The notes beneath the pieces were generated by a model. It made no database searches. It was given only the letters and a program-made list of their open reading frames with translations, and had not been told where the DNA came from. Source: Lingula anatina (lineage: Eukaryota; Brachiopoda; Lingulata; Lingulida; Lingulidae). From it: a DNA stretch of 62,000 bases. Numbering within the stretch: the stretch's first letter is position 1; every line of letters begins with the position of its first letter. Below are positions 12,652 through 26,707 of this stretch, one piece after another. The stretch is from NCBI RefSeq assembly GCF_001039355.2, contig NW_019775758.1:4738-66737 (forward strand). Reading direction: 5' to 3'. The translations under genes and the position numbers were made by a program.

Positions 12652-14122
12652 AATCAATATTAAGTCAACGTCATACAATTCAAAACTGCATTAAATATAA
12701 ATTAGAGTATTAATTAAGTATTCGACATCGTCACCATTGTGAAATGAACCGTTACTGCTGATATCAAGTATAGGAATCGATCTAGTTTTCTCATTAAGAC
12801 CAAAGTATACGTGACAAATGTCTATAAACGCAAGAGTTTAATAAGAATAAATTTCAGTTTGTCAAGCATTTTAGCATTTTGAAAAATGTATTCAGGGTAT
12901 ATATGTGACAGCGCCACGGAAAATCACAGCTCGTGGTATACTGAATTAAGTTTTATTGACTTTCTGCTTGATATTTCTGTGGTTAACACCGTATTATGAT
13001 TTAATACAATTATCTACACTTTAGCTCCTTGGGCTTGGAAAGATTCCACTGTCGTCTGCACGATTTCCCGATAATTCGACACTAGACTTATCGACAGACG
13101 TCGCTATTCCTAAACTTTAGTGTGATATTAGGAGGCTAATGAATAGGAGGCAGTCCGATTATGAGATTTTTTTATTGTTTAAGACTGCTGTAAACAAAAT
13201 GACTTAATAAGCTAATGAGCTTGAATAATGTTATCCATGCATGGTAATACCATTTTATTATAAAAGTGTGGTGAATTTCACGGAATACTGTACGGTACAT
13301 TGGTAAAAATATACACGTGTTCTCTCTCTCACACACACGCGCGCACGCGCATACACACGCACACACATACACACAGAAATAAAAAAAAATGAAAATCAAA
13401 AAAGCAACCAAATATTTATTGTGTAAAACTACATAAACTACATGTGCATCAAACAGTGCGCTGACAAAAATAAAATAAAATAAAAGCTTTATAGAAATAA
13501 TTGAAACGCCTAAAATCCTCTTTCAATACAGACATCCCACGACGTGATCTAATCTGTCATGTACCTGTTGTAAGGGAAATAAAGAAATACTTTCTGGATT
13601 GATTTGTATCAGAAATAATTAAATATAGCTTTGACAACAAATATACGGGTCTATACATTGAAACAAATACTAGATTTGCCAGAATGTGTTTATTGATTTA
13701 TTTACTTCACTTTTGTTGTGTGTTATAGCATTAGACAACAGTGGCATATCTCTCTATTAATCGAGGCACAAGAAACTCCGGTTACACAATTCGATAAATA
13801 TATAAATATTTAATGTCTCGGTATTTTAGTCGTCTGGTGTGTCCACCAATAAACTAATAAATGGCGCTATCGATGCCTGACATGTTGGCGCAGTGTCCCG
13901 TGACCACACTCGCGCCACAGGCTGCTGATGTATTGACACATGGAATACACGCCCCCCCCCCCCCTCTTCCTCCACGTCTCTCCTGTGTCTGTGTTCACTG
14001 TAGACATAACTAAGACATACCGAGTAAAATAGAGAAAAAATCACATGTACCGGAGGTCGGATTACAAAACCTAGCCATTGCGCATACGCCGGGGACACCC
14101 CTTGTCATGCCATGTAGTCTTA
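12554..14122. other. No gene recognised; simple repeats
   Basis: Contains (CT)n at about 12617-12649, a CA/GC-rich alternating tract at 13330-13375 and poly-C at 13952-13964. Confidence 0.5.
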
Positions 14123-14385
14123 CCAGTGGCGGATATAGAGGGGGTCCGAGGAGGTCTTGACTCCCCCCTTCGATTTCTGGTCCCCTCTTGAAATTAGAAT
14201 TTTTACTAGCGGAATCATAGTTCTAAATCGCACCAAATGGCACCGTCCGCTCTCTAAAATACCAAATATTTTCGGGGCCCTTCAGCTCAGCGGGCCTTAA
14301 GCTCCACGCCAAGTGGGGGTGGGGGGGGGGGGAGGGGGGCTTCGCTTCCGCGGACCCCCTTCAAATAATCCTGGATCCGCCCCTG
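14123..14385. repeat. MITE-like element with CCAGTGGCGGATCCAG-type ends, copy 2
   Basis: Left ccagtggcggatatag, right ctggatccgcccctg. The interior has the same 'aatcatagttctaaatcg' and 'ttccgcggacccccttc' blocks, in opposite orientation to copy 1. A G-rich run lies at its centre. Confidence 0.7.
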
Positions 14386-14899
14386 CTTACTGTGGTGCGC
14401 CGTAGATTTGAAACGGGTTTAACTTAGAACCACAGTCAGTTGAATTTTCCGATGACAAGAGACATTTGAGTTCGTCATAAACAATACAAACGTAGACGTA
14501 GAAAATATTCAGTGCAAGTGTAATACCTATGGCAAAGGGCTTGTGAAAATGTCAATCGCCTGTAATATACCATCACTTTTAGTATTGGGCAAACTAATCA
14601 ATTTTACAGTGAAATGCAACTTTTGTATATATGATTTATATTCTTCCTATATCTCCAGCAGCTTCGAATGAAGAGATTATATCACTTCTGGGAGCTGCAT
14701 TGCAACACAATTAACCATCAATTTAATACAATACATGGTTTATAATTTTTTTTCGTTTACCCGGTCTTAATTAGTCCTATGTTTACATCGATCCACATGA
14801 AATATTTATGCTGATCATGGCTATACTGACCAATACAACAGGTATTGATTAGCTGACCGATTCATGACCTAATGTCAAGTGACCACCAAGGGTAACACG

Positions 14900-15083
14900 G
14901 GAATATTAGTCGAGGGCGAGTCGAGAGCTACTCGGTGGCGACCGGAGCCAGTGCTTCAACTACAGCCAGCAGCGCCGAAATCCGCTCTCTGGAGGACATT
15001 TTTTAGGCAACGTATGCCTTGTGATATCCCTCCACACTCTCGTGGCGTTGTCAATTAAACGGGGGTAAATAGTTAAAAGGACA
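14900..15083 (+). promoter_or_regulatory. Probable 5' untranslated region of the giant gene
   Basis: This GC-richer stretch lies directly before the ATG at 15084. It has an in-frame TAA at 15066 and a good start context (aggacaATGG). I see no clear TATA box, so the transcription start is unknown. Confidence 0.35.
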
Positions 15084-15135
15084 ATGGCTTTCTTCTTCGA
15101 TAGCGCTGTGACGCAAGTGTTCGTCCTTCTTACAG
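15084..15135 (+). CDS. Exon 1: signal peptide
   Basis: Encodes MAFFFDSAVTQVFVLLT plus one base (phase 1). The hydrophobic stretch continues into exon 2 (VFVLS), making a short secretion signal. The paralogue at 55826 starts the same way (MVTRIFVTLLVS, also phase 1), which supports both starts. Intron 1 (15136-16583) holds nothing recognisable apart from homopolymer runs. Confidence 0.75.
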
Positions 15136-18100
15136 GTATGTGTTTTGATATATTATTTCTAAACTAAGGACCATATTTTCGTGGGGCTTAAAAAGATGTT
15201 GAAAAAGCAGACATTATTTTCTAAGTGGTGAAGTAGCAAAAATTCTGTACTAGTTTCATATGCCATGAGGCATGTTTGATAGATCAAACAGGTATAGTGT
15301 TAGATATACGTATTATGAGAATAAATACTGTATATGATAGAAAAATGTATACATTAAGTGCATTATATGCCCGAGGGCTGAGTGTTTTTCTAAGCGGTGT
15401 TAGTATGCCATTATAAGAAGTAAATGAAAAGATACTATAGTACATAATGTTGGAGATAAATAACGGAGATATAATTCCTTAATGGCCACTTGGGTTAACT
15501 ATTCCCGGCTCTACCGGCAGTAATAATGGGGCAAAGTGAGTCGATAAACCCGGCTCATTTTCGTTCAATTTTGAAAATATTTCAGCGTTATTCTGTACTG
15601 ATTAATCTTAATTTCTTGAATTACAGTATATGTGTACGTTGTTTTTTAATGTTGGTCACAAGTTAACATTTACTGTTAAGCCCTAGTTCAAGTAGTAATT
15701 CAACCGAATCTCTTCGGGGTCCCAATCAAAATTACTCGTCCGACGATGATACTGTAAAGATCTTTTTTACGTATTTTCCTAGCATTTTGATTCTGCCTTA
15801 AAATGACCATTTTGAGATTTGATATTTCTGTTATGTTAGCAACCATGACTATGTACATAGGGCCTACGTATAAGGGTCATTTAAAATAATAAAAGCAAGA
15901 ATTTAAAAAACCACACGCAAAAACCCGTATATATTCTATGTTTTCATTATATAGTTCACATTTATTTGACCCTTTTTGTACTAAATAAATTTATTGAAAT
16001 TGTACAAATCTGATAAAGAAAACAATAGAGCATAAAAGTGAATCAGAATAATCAATCCCACGGATAAAACTATAGTTTGGGAGAGCAGAGATTTTTTCTC
16101 ACAAGGAAAGTTATTTTGGCGGGTAAGCATCACAACGAGTACCTTTAATTGAAATAGCTGTTTAAGGGAGCCCAGCTTGAAGGGGGGGGGGGGGAGAGAG
16201 TATTTGCTGACATTCCAATTCTGTGTTTCTTTCTAATATAGAAAACATGTGAAGTACCCCACGTAATAAGCTATTGTTTCATACAATTGATGCTTACTCA
16301 TTATATATACATACAACACACATGTATTCTTGTTATACTTAATAGCGTGTGATACTGATTCACTTAATGCATCGTTGTTTTTTTTATCAGATGCGCATTT
16401 GAGAAGGATTTATCGACGTCAGGTATTTTTACTTAGAAGGGTTTATAATTTTGAAAGTCTCAAGTGGGAATGATAAATATAGCTTAAAAATAAAAGTAGC
16501 ATAAAAACAGGACTTTCGGAATATTTCTTACGCGTAGAGTGTACCTTAAACTGTATATTAATTCATCATCGTTTCTCTTCCAGTGTTTGTCCTCTCAAAC
16601 ATTGAAGTCAACGGGAGTCCAGACACCCCTGCGATGTGTAGCGCCCCCGATCCCCTGACCAATGAGGACGAGGCAGAAATGTTCTGTCTCCCGGGATTTG
16701 AGGATTTCGTGTGGTATATAGACCATGATGATACAGAGGATTACGCTGGGGCCAAGAGCGAGTGTAGCAGCGGCGGGGACGAATGGAAAATGGCGTGGAT
16801 CGAGTCCGATGAGATACGCCAACTGTTGTATGACAGAATACAGATGGTTCCAGGGCTGAAGTAAGTGTTGGTTTGTTGATATTGCCTTCTCCAACGAAAG
16901 TTTTCATCGGGATTGATATGTTTGTTTGTTTGTTTGTTTGTTCTTCATAACGCTTTTTAGCAGGTGTGGACCCATGCTGTGTAATATTGTCTACCGGAAT
17001 GTTCAGTCAGAATGTTCAAGATGATGATTACAGACAGACTGTCTATCCGAGTCTGGGTTGTTTCAAATAGATAATTTTAATATCTGTTGTCAGTCACGCC
17101 TACTGTGGACACTTCATTGAGTCAGTCCACAGCTGTTACTAAATCCCTTTCCCATAGACCCCATTCAGAAAGAGTCCTCGTACTAGTTGGTTCTGCCCAG
17201 CTCTGCAGGGTGTCTCGGTAAGTGCAGTCAGTGCAATCGGCTTTATTGTCTGACGCACGCTTCCAAGAGCAGCTGAGCTGAGGGCACAAGAAAGTTAATT
17301 ACCCCCTCGGAGGCGTGTCATTAAGTTAAGCTGTTTACACTTAGCGAGAGATCCCGCAGCGATGGATGGACCCAACTAATACGATGTGTCTATCTGAATG
17401 TTTCTTTCAACACTATCTGTCAATTTAGATCGACCCAACTCCGTGGGGTCTATAGCTTATTGCAATCAGGTTTCTTGAATGACGCTCCTTCTCTTTTTTA
17501 TTTTATTTATTTATTATTTTTTTTTTTGGGGGGGGGGGCAATGGGCCAATTGCTCTTTGAAAAATTGGAAGTCGTTTCATTGGTAAAACAAATGCAAACA
17601 TTCACTGCACGCATTATTTTCTATAAATATTTTTAAAAAACGTTTCTAGAGCCCACCCTTTCCCCATACAAAAGGAGGATTCCATCAAGGACAAATTATA
17701 CCTGAGGCACATGGTTTTCCGTCAAAAAATGCTCGTTCCGGATATTGCAGTAGTAGACGACAAAGCATCAAACTTACCTTATCTATTATTATTGAAATAC
17801 CGATGTCCTTATCATTACAATGTTTTTAAACAACAGCCTTGTCACTTTCAGACAACAATACATCGTGTCTCTGAGAGACATAGTGCCATCTACTGGCGGT
17901 GGATCAAACCGATACTGGCAGTGGCAGACCCCTCATCTACAAGCCGCCGGGTATATGCCTTGGCTTAACGAGTGCTCTAACGGAAGATGTGGGGACTGTG
18001 TAGCGTTGGATTGCACCTCAAGTGCCACTGCCTGCCAGTTTAATATGGTGGCGTGTGATGATCGGAGTTTTGCGATACTGTGTCGTCATAGTGGTTCAGG

Positions 18101-21100
18101 TATTTTTTTTTCTTTTCCTACATTTAAGCATGTCGGCTTAAAGGCACACTTGAACGCACGCCACAATGAATATCATTATAACTTTAGGATTAAGTGTCAA
18201 CGTGAAAGCTAAACTATTACTATTGGGGCAGTTTTTTTTTTTTTATTCTCATATAGTACCAGTAAGTCATTGGATACGTACTGACAAATTATCCAGTTCA
18301 CGCACGCTTGCAAAAACACACGAACGCATGCAAAACACTGGCAAGTGCAAGTTTTAAATTCCTGGTTCAAAGAATTAAGTACATGGTATAGCAAAAATTA
18401 TCAACAAATTTTTAAACCTATTTGTCAAATCCCAGCCTATTTGTTTACGGGATTAACGTCCTGAAAACATTTTTGAATGAACCGTAAAATGCATTTGATA
18501 AATATTCCAAATATCATTCAACATGGTTATGCCACCGATCGACAGATCAAACCGTTTGATCACTTAATCATTTGGAAAATGTCACTGCTAAATCAATAAT
18601 GACCTTATCTTTTTTTTTCAGTGATATATTTGGTCACTTAAAAGTACTTTCATAATCATGATCGATAATTAAACGTTCGTGGTCATTGTCGTTTCCGTCA
18701 AATCATAACGTATACGCTTCGCATTGTTGTGTTGAATGGAGTAATGAATTTATAAATATACTACTTGTTTTTTTGTGGAATGATCTATCATATATGTACA
18801 CGTTTGTATGTTTTTATTTTCACTGAAGTCCACCATTAATTTTGCTGAAACTTTTACCTAAATACAACCCACCTCTCATATTTTTTTACGTCGTTCAATG
18901 TGATTAATCCCGTATTTTTATTTCAATACAAACAGCTGGCGGCAGTGGTTCGCAACCATCACAAAATTCACCAGGTACAACCTTGGCGTCATCAACCGTT
19001 ACAACCACCGCTGCACCCACGACCGTTAACCCTACGACCACCCCTGCACCCACAACTGAACACCCTACGACCACCCCTGCACCCACAACTGATCACCCTA
19101 CGACCACCATTGCACCCACAACTGAACACCCTACGACCACCGCTGCTCCCACAACCGATGACCCGACAACCACAGATGCGGCACCCACGACTGAACACCC
19201 AACGACTACCGATGTTGAAACGACCACCGAGGAACCCTTGACTACTACAGTGGCTGAAACCACGACTGAAGCCGGTAGGTAAACTATATGTACCGGTAGA
19301 TTGATTCATACCAAAACCTCCTTGGACTAGAGGTTGTCCGGGTTCTCAACGAGAAGACCACATTTCTCCGTGATTTTACGAGATCTGCCTTGAGGTGGGG
19401 TTAAAATATGGAGACCACAAGGAAGTAGAGCAGCGATTTCTTTACTTGAAAAATAGCTGAACTTACAAAAATTTTGAGCTACAGGCTTGTTCTTTTTTCA
19501 CTTTATAAAGAAAAAGTATTGATATAATATGTACGTACAAATGACATGTTGAATTTGCCAAGCTAAGAGCCGGTGACGCTTGCAAAAATTCGCCCGGAGA
19601 ACGTACTACTGAGTACGCAGCAAAGGTCGCGTTTAAACAGCCTACATCACCAGAGATATGCTTTTGGCACAGGAAAATGACATTAGTTATACGCATGCCT
19701 TTTAGATGAAAGTGGCTAGGATTGAATGAGAATCGGATGGATGATGCTTCCAATTATTGTTTTATTATTTATTTGTAAATAAAATAATCCAGTGCTGTCA
19801 AGGGCTTAATTGCTTCAATTTTANGGGGGGGGGGGTTCGAAAGAACCACCCTTTTTGCTGGGAAAAGGTCCACTCTGGGTACAATTTGATCTATGTACTT
19901 GAGGATTTTATGGTAAAAGGTCCACTTTTTCAGAAAACGACCCCCCCTTCTAAAATTGCTGGCTACGGGCCTGATTACCGTAAAAGACTACACAGTGTAT
20001 TTATCACAAGTACTAGGGCTGTATTACATTAACAAACCATAGTGTCCTGTAAACTACACACACAAAATGTACTTATTAATATGCCCTCGACCGTTGATGA
20101 TACGGTCTATACGGTGATGCCATGAAGCTAGTGACGTATCGGGTGCGAGTTGTCTGCAGTTGGTCCCTTTCTTCCTACAAAATACTGCGACCTGATATGT
20201 CGGCACTTAGTCCTTTTAATCTGATCAAGCCCAACTTCTCTTTCTTTACTTCACTTCTCTCGCCAGCCGTGTCCGTCATCCATGGTCATTTTCCTGGTTT
20301 TATTGCTTAGCTTTAACTGCAATGCACCCTACGACACAACATTGGCAATTCGCCATTGCGTTGCTCTATCTCAAATTACATGACAACGACAAATTTTACT
20401 CAATGCAATCCTATAACATAGACTTGTGCCCGACCGCGAGAGAAGTTTCAATGGCAGATTTTAACCCCACCTCTCGTGAAATCTCGCTCCAATCCAGGTC
20501 TCGTTTGACGTCATCTGCTGCGCAGATGTTCAAAATAGGCTTTCTGAGACCGTCCCTCTTAATTCTGAATTTAATACAGGCCCGTAGCCAGGGGGAAATC
20601 GGGGGGTTCGAAAGAACCGCCCCTTTTACTGGGAAAAGGTCCACTCTGGGTAAGATTTGATCTAGGTACATGAAGTTTTTATGGGAGAAGGTCCACTGTT
20701 TCAGAAAAAGGTTTATTTTCGGTCAAATTTGACCTGAAATACTTTCATTTTTAAGTATGCCGCGCACTGTCTATGGTATGTCCCCACCGTGTATGAGTGT
20801 CTTTGCATTTTACCGTTTCTACATGTATATATTAATGCCCAATTAAGGCCTATCTACCGGCAATCCAAAATCTTTGTTTACAGATGGAGACGAATGTGCC
20901 GGAAACCCGTGCCAAAATGGCGGAACATGCGTGGACGGTGTTCGAGAGTACTCGTGCATGTGCGACGCAGGGTATTATGGGACGGACTGTGGTTCAACTT
21001 GCGGGGGCGCCTTGAGCAGTAACACGGGGACCATTACCAGCCCCGGGTGGCCGGAGCCTTACCCCGCCAATACAACATGCGTGTGGACGATAACCGTGGC

Positions 21101-21881
21101 CGATGACCGGCAGATAGAGCTTACCTCGGCCAACTTCACTCTGCAGGCGGAGAACGGAAACGGAACATGTGACCACGACTACCTGGAAATAAGGTTAGAT
21201 ATAAGGGAGCCTTGGCTAAACTGCCTGGAATCTTTTTTTCTATTTTCAAAATCGTTTTTCAAAAATTAAAATAGCGTTAACTCCGTAACGTTTGCTTGCA
21301 AAGTCTAATAAATCCTTTTTGTGCGGCAAACTGGACTAGACAGGTACATTTTGACAAGCCCTAACACAAAATTAAGCTAATTTTTTTTCTTCTCCCTTGT
21401 ACACGAACTCCACACGTTCTCTCCCTTCTGTTAAAAAAAATTAAGTTAATTAATTAACCATGTTAAGCGCGGCGGCCCGTTGAGGCTACTCTTACGGCAG
21501 ACAATACAGATGTCGAAGTGTACCGGTCTAGTAAGGGTTTCGCTGGAAAAGTCCTTTCTCCCTTTCCACATTATTCAACAAAACACCATGTGTCAACGGA
21601 TATTTTGATAATTTCAAAATGTTTCAAAGGTAGTTTCAATCCCATACAGCACTCCAGTATACATAGATGAGCCATATATATCTTCATTTCGTATGTATGT
21701 GAACATTCTAGAAATGGTCTACATGACACCTCACCACTTCTTGGAAGATTTTGTGGCAATGGTCTTCCCGGCCAGATTACCTCACACTTCAGTCAGCTGT
21801 ATCTCAAGTTTACGTCGGACGGCTCCACTTCGGCTCCGGGCTTCGATATAGATCGTGCTAGGACAAGCTACCAAGGTATGC

Positions 21882-21953
<72 letters not shown>

Positions 21954-22518
21954 CTTTGTTGAAGCAGCAACAATAATGAATGCCACCTAACTCGTATAAC
22001 ACAATGTTTTAAAAACTCATATTTATAAATTAAGTTATATACATATCAATGTATAATATGATTCAAATAATCAATTAAATGTAAACAATGAATACTAAAC
22101 AACAATGCTTTGTGGATATTACATTCAGCGTGGTATGAGACACGCCTTCAGGTCGAGGTTATCAAATAAAAGTGGGGACATAATGTGTATATAAACCACT
22201 TAAAATAACCAACGATATCTTGAAACCTGGACTTATTGCTGAGTTTCGTCAACTGTTTCTTATAGGTCTTATAGGTCTCTTAATATCGTTCCATTTCTTA
22301 TTTCTACGTGGTTGGTCGTTCCAGATGGTTGCGGGGGCTCCTTAACGGCACCAACAGGGTCTTTTATTACACCAAATTATCCCAACGACTATTTCTCGAA
22401 CTTGGTGTGCCAGTGGACGATACGGAATGATTACGGGGGACCCATCGAGCTGAAATTTGCCGACTTTAAATTAGAGAACGATCGTGCTTGTTCCTACGAT
22501 TATATTTTGGTAAGGATG

Positions 22519-22589
<71 letters not shown>

Positions 22590-25500
22590 AAACACGCACA
22601 CATTTTCCTGTCATTTCAAACTAACTATGGATAATTTGTATCCGACAAAATATACAAAGTTAAAGAAACACAACGCAACCCACCAAGACCAACGCTGGAT
22701 ATCCGTGTAACCACGCCAGTGGACTTCATGTTTCTCTTCTCAGGTGCGAGAAATTGACCAGAACGGCGAATTGCGTTTACATCACTGTGGGACTAATCTG
22801 CCTTCAACATTATATTCCAAGACTAATCAGCTCTGGATTAAGTTCGTGGCGGATTTCTCTGTAGAGGACAATGGGTTCTGGGCGGATTACACCTTAGCCG
22901 GTACGTACAGGACCGTTCACTCGTGGCTAATAACGGCTGGAGATCAGTCCAACTTGCATGAACATCTTTTTTTTATGTTGCCCGTTGTTATCATGTAGAA
23001 GTTATACAAGAAGAGCACTGGTGTTGATTTACATTTTGTATGTACCTTCTGAGCGTCATTTTACATCCCGGTGTGACAGGAATGCTAATCACAGGAATGG
23101 AAGTCATTCAATTTGTTAGCACTTATTCACAATACCATTTGAGACTTACAATCTTAATTATGCATACACGTCATAAATACCCGGATTGCATTAATTTGTT
23201 TTAATGGTTTCATCAATTTAGTAATGTTAATGAGGCACCAAAAGTTCATTAGTTGTTTAAGATATTTTGATTAAATAATAGACACTCACACATGCTGTTT
23301 GATGTTAAAGCAATAATAACTCTTTGTTTCGGCCAAAAAATGAATTTTCCTGGAGTAAACAGCAATTTTCCCATACTTACCAATGGTTAATTAATCCATT
23401 TTTACATTCAAAGTTAGTCCCTGGTTTTTTTCTAAAAAGTTTGGTTTTTTGTTAAAATCTCTTAAGAGATTTTAACAGAGTATAGACATCAATGGAGGTC
23501 ACGTGGTCTAAAGACAAGTTCAAATATCAGAATAAAAGCTATAACTGCTGTTTTTGTGGTAAAACAGAATATATTATATTTCTATGAGTTATTCACAAGG
23601 TTTTTATTGTGAAATATAGGTCTCACACGAAGAGTTATTATCCCTTTAACTGACAATTTTTTTCAGTCTGCATTGACGTCATTGGATGTCGCTCGTGTCG
23701 CAATTGGTTAAATATGAATTTGCAAGATCTAAAGTAACAACAATAGGAAAACAGGAGGGACGTAAGCGAATGCTCTTACCCTTGTAAGATAGTCTCATGG
23801 TGCCGTTCGCTGGGTTGGGGGTCACGTACGTTGGGTTGAAGGTTACCTGCGCTGCGTTGAGGGTCACGTATGCTGGTTTGAGGGTCACGTACGTTGCGTT
23901 TAAGGGTCACATACGCTGGGTCGAAAGTCACGTACGCTGGGTTGAGGGTCACGTTCGCTGGTTTGAGGGTCACGTTTGTTGAGACGATAGTCACGTACGC
24001 TGGGTTGAGGGTAATGTACGCTTGGTTAAAGGTCCCATTGGGTATATTCGTTAACCATGAAAGCCAGTTTTTAATTCCCGAAATTTGTGAAATGTTCATT
24101 TTATGAACATTATCTTTGAAGCAACCCATTCCCCCGGCTCAGGAATGTGTTTTTTTATTATCCACCCTTATTGAAACGAAGTCTTTATATCCGGTGATTC
24201 GTGATGTTCATGATTTTTGACTCGCATTATCAGGGGAATATGAATAAAGATTTTATTAACTGTGATTTGGGAATTGATGACCTTCTTTATCGTGACCTGT
24301 GAAAACCCCCACCACACACACACACACACAGACACACACACAACAGGACCCTGCCGACACGAGCGGCACTTACCTGCAGTGGCGTCAACACCAGTGCAGA
24401 CTGCAGAAAATATCAGAAATAATATCGAAACGTACACTTATCTATGGTATCATAAAATGTACAGGTTTAATTGTCAAAACATTTTGTGGAATGACTTTCT
24501 TATTGTTATAGGATGTGATGAGCCTGAGAACATAACAGACGGAACGTATGCGTTTTCCGAATTAAGCGTGATTTACACGTGTGACCCTGGATTTGAGATT
24601 GGATCCGGGGATGCTATCCTAAACTGTTCAGGCAACAACTGGGTGGGGCAGTTTCCAACATGTACTCGTGAGTGAAAATTAATTAGCTAATAACTTAATA
24701 AATGTAAACAAAATAAACAAAAAGTAAGTAAAACTGTATTCAATTTATTTGTCTTAGTTAAAAACCACAGATTTACAATTAATTTATTTATTTATTATTT
24801 TTATTTATCTAATTTAAAAGTGTAAGCAAAAAATATGCAAATACGTTTTGACATGCTTTAGCAAATGCTTTTAAGATGTAAATATAGAAACTGAGGCCAT
24901 TATGGTGCGTGTGCACGTTTGTACATCGACTAATTTAGAAATAATCAACGATAGATTTTAAAGTGTTCAATTTGATGCTTGCGACTAAAATTGTGAAAGC
25001 TTTCCTGTGGCCTTTTGTTTAAAAACAAAAGACTGTCACTCTCATGTAAGCTTTTGCGGGATATCAAGGTAGGGACCATTGATATAAATAAAATTTCTGG
25101 AAGCATATACTACGGCATACGCATCTTTTTATGCAAAACAAATAACTGTGACATCTCCTTGTAAAATCTCTATTCATATAGTGCCAAAATGTGGAAATCC
25201 ACCAACAGAAGCTAACAGTCAAAGAACAAATGGGACAGACGGCAATAACCAGGGGTCAGAGGTCACGTACACTTGTGACGTGTGTTCTCGCGTGAACGGA
25301 ACTCAAACCCAACGAGACTTCACGAGACGTTGTGGCCCAGGTCAGACTTGGAACGTCACGGCGGGACCTGGGGATGCATGCGTCAGTAAGTGGAATTTTA
25401 TAGAGAAATTTTTTCAGTGAATTATAAACAAGTGTGTGTAAATGTGTGTTATTTCACTGTATCCCTAATGAGTTTATCGCAGCAGATCTAATTTTCTTCG

Positions 25501-26663
25501 AGTATCTAATGTGAAATGTTACCTACCAGTACAAGTACGCTCACGGATACAAGTACGCTCACGGATTATTGTTTGATACTTTTTTGTGCACATAGATAAA
25601 GTGCTTATAACATTTATATTTGAAGTAAAGTGGTTTTCTAAATAATTCAGTTTTCATTAATATCTCCATAGTTTACTTTATATTTAAAAAGGTAACGTCA
25701 GGCAACTGACACCTTAACTACGTTAACACTTGGTTTCAGCTACTGGTTAATTTAATACTTTATTGTCATATAATAATATTCAAATTTATATTCCTTTCTA
25801 CATAACGCAAATCCGGAGTCAAAATTTGAATATGCACGGTTTTGAATGGCATATGCAGACATATTACACATCGCATGCTGGAATGTTTCAGAATACGACT
25901 GTGGGGCGGCGCCAGATGGTTTCACCATGGGCCAAGCCATCATCTCGGAAAATCAAGGCCAGGAATGCGGGGACAGGGTGACATACAAGTGCTACCCGGG
26001 ATACATGAGTTCAGATGGGTACATGAGCACATCCGGGAACCACACGCACACTTTGCAATGTGCTCTGTACAGCAGCAATAACGGTGCACGTTGGATTGGA
26101 CACAAGACGTGTGAAAGTGAGTATGGAAATACCGTAGGTGCTCCTGATTATATTTGTATTTTTAATTGACTCCCTTTCTTCACAGACACGGTATTAGAGC
26201 TAAACGTATGACGCCTAAAAGTAGTCATCGTAGAAAAAGATTCAACAATATATTTTGCATTAAATGTTTCGGCACTGTGTCATCTTGGTGGCTAATAACC
26301 TTCATAAACCTTAGTTATCAAACCTAAGTAATGTAAGATTTGAAAATACTACATTCCATTGAGGGTTGTTTATTAAAAATATGTATTTCATTTAATATAA
26401 CTTGTTCTCAAATATCGACACCGTTTGGCTGCCTTTCTAGTGCAAGTCGACTGGGAGGGGTGTCTGGATGGAACCGGTGCCAGTTGGACTTCCGGTTTTG
26501 TTAATATCACTGACAGCTACACTGACACCGTGGCGGGCTGCAGGAGGCATTGCAAAAACCAAGGGAAATGGTTCTCAGTTCTGGGTTAGTATGAAGCTGA
26601 AGCAAATCCTAGCAATTATAGGTTACGTTGTCACAGAAGTGTGCCGTGAAACACACAAACACA

Positions 26664-26707
<44 letters not shown>

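Noticed and set aside
18992-19309. Gly/Cys/Arg-rich minus-strand ORF opposite exon 4
   Set aside because: It is the reverse-strand shadow of the Thr/Pro repeats; the plus strand fits splicing and the paralogue.
23809-24033. CRISPR-like repeat array
   Set aside because: Units are contiguous and degenerate without unique spacers, and the genome is animal; it is a minisatellite.
23776-24129. 117-residue minus-strand ORF with TLNPAYV repeats
   Set aside because: By-product of the 21-bp minisatellite; no start context, splice support or known family.
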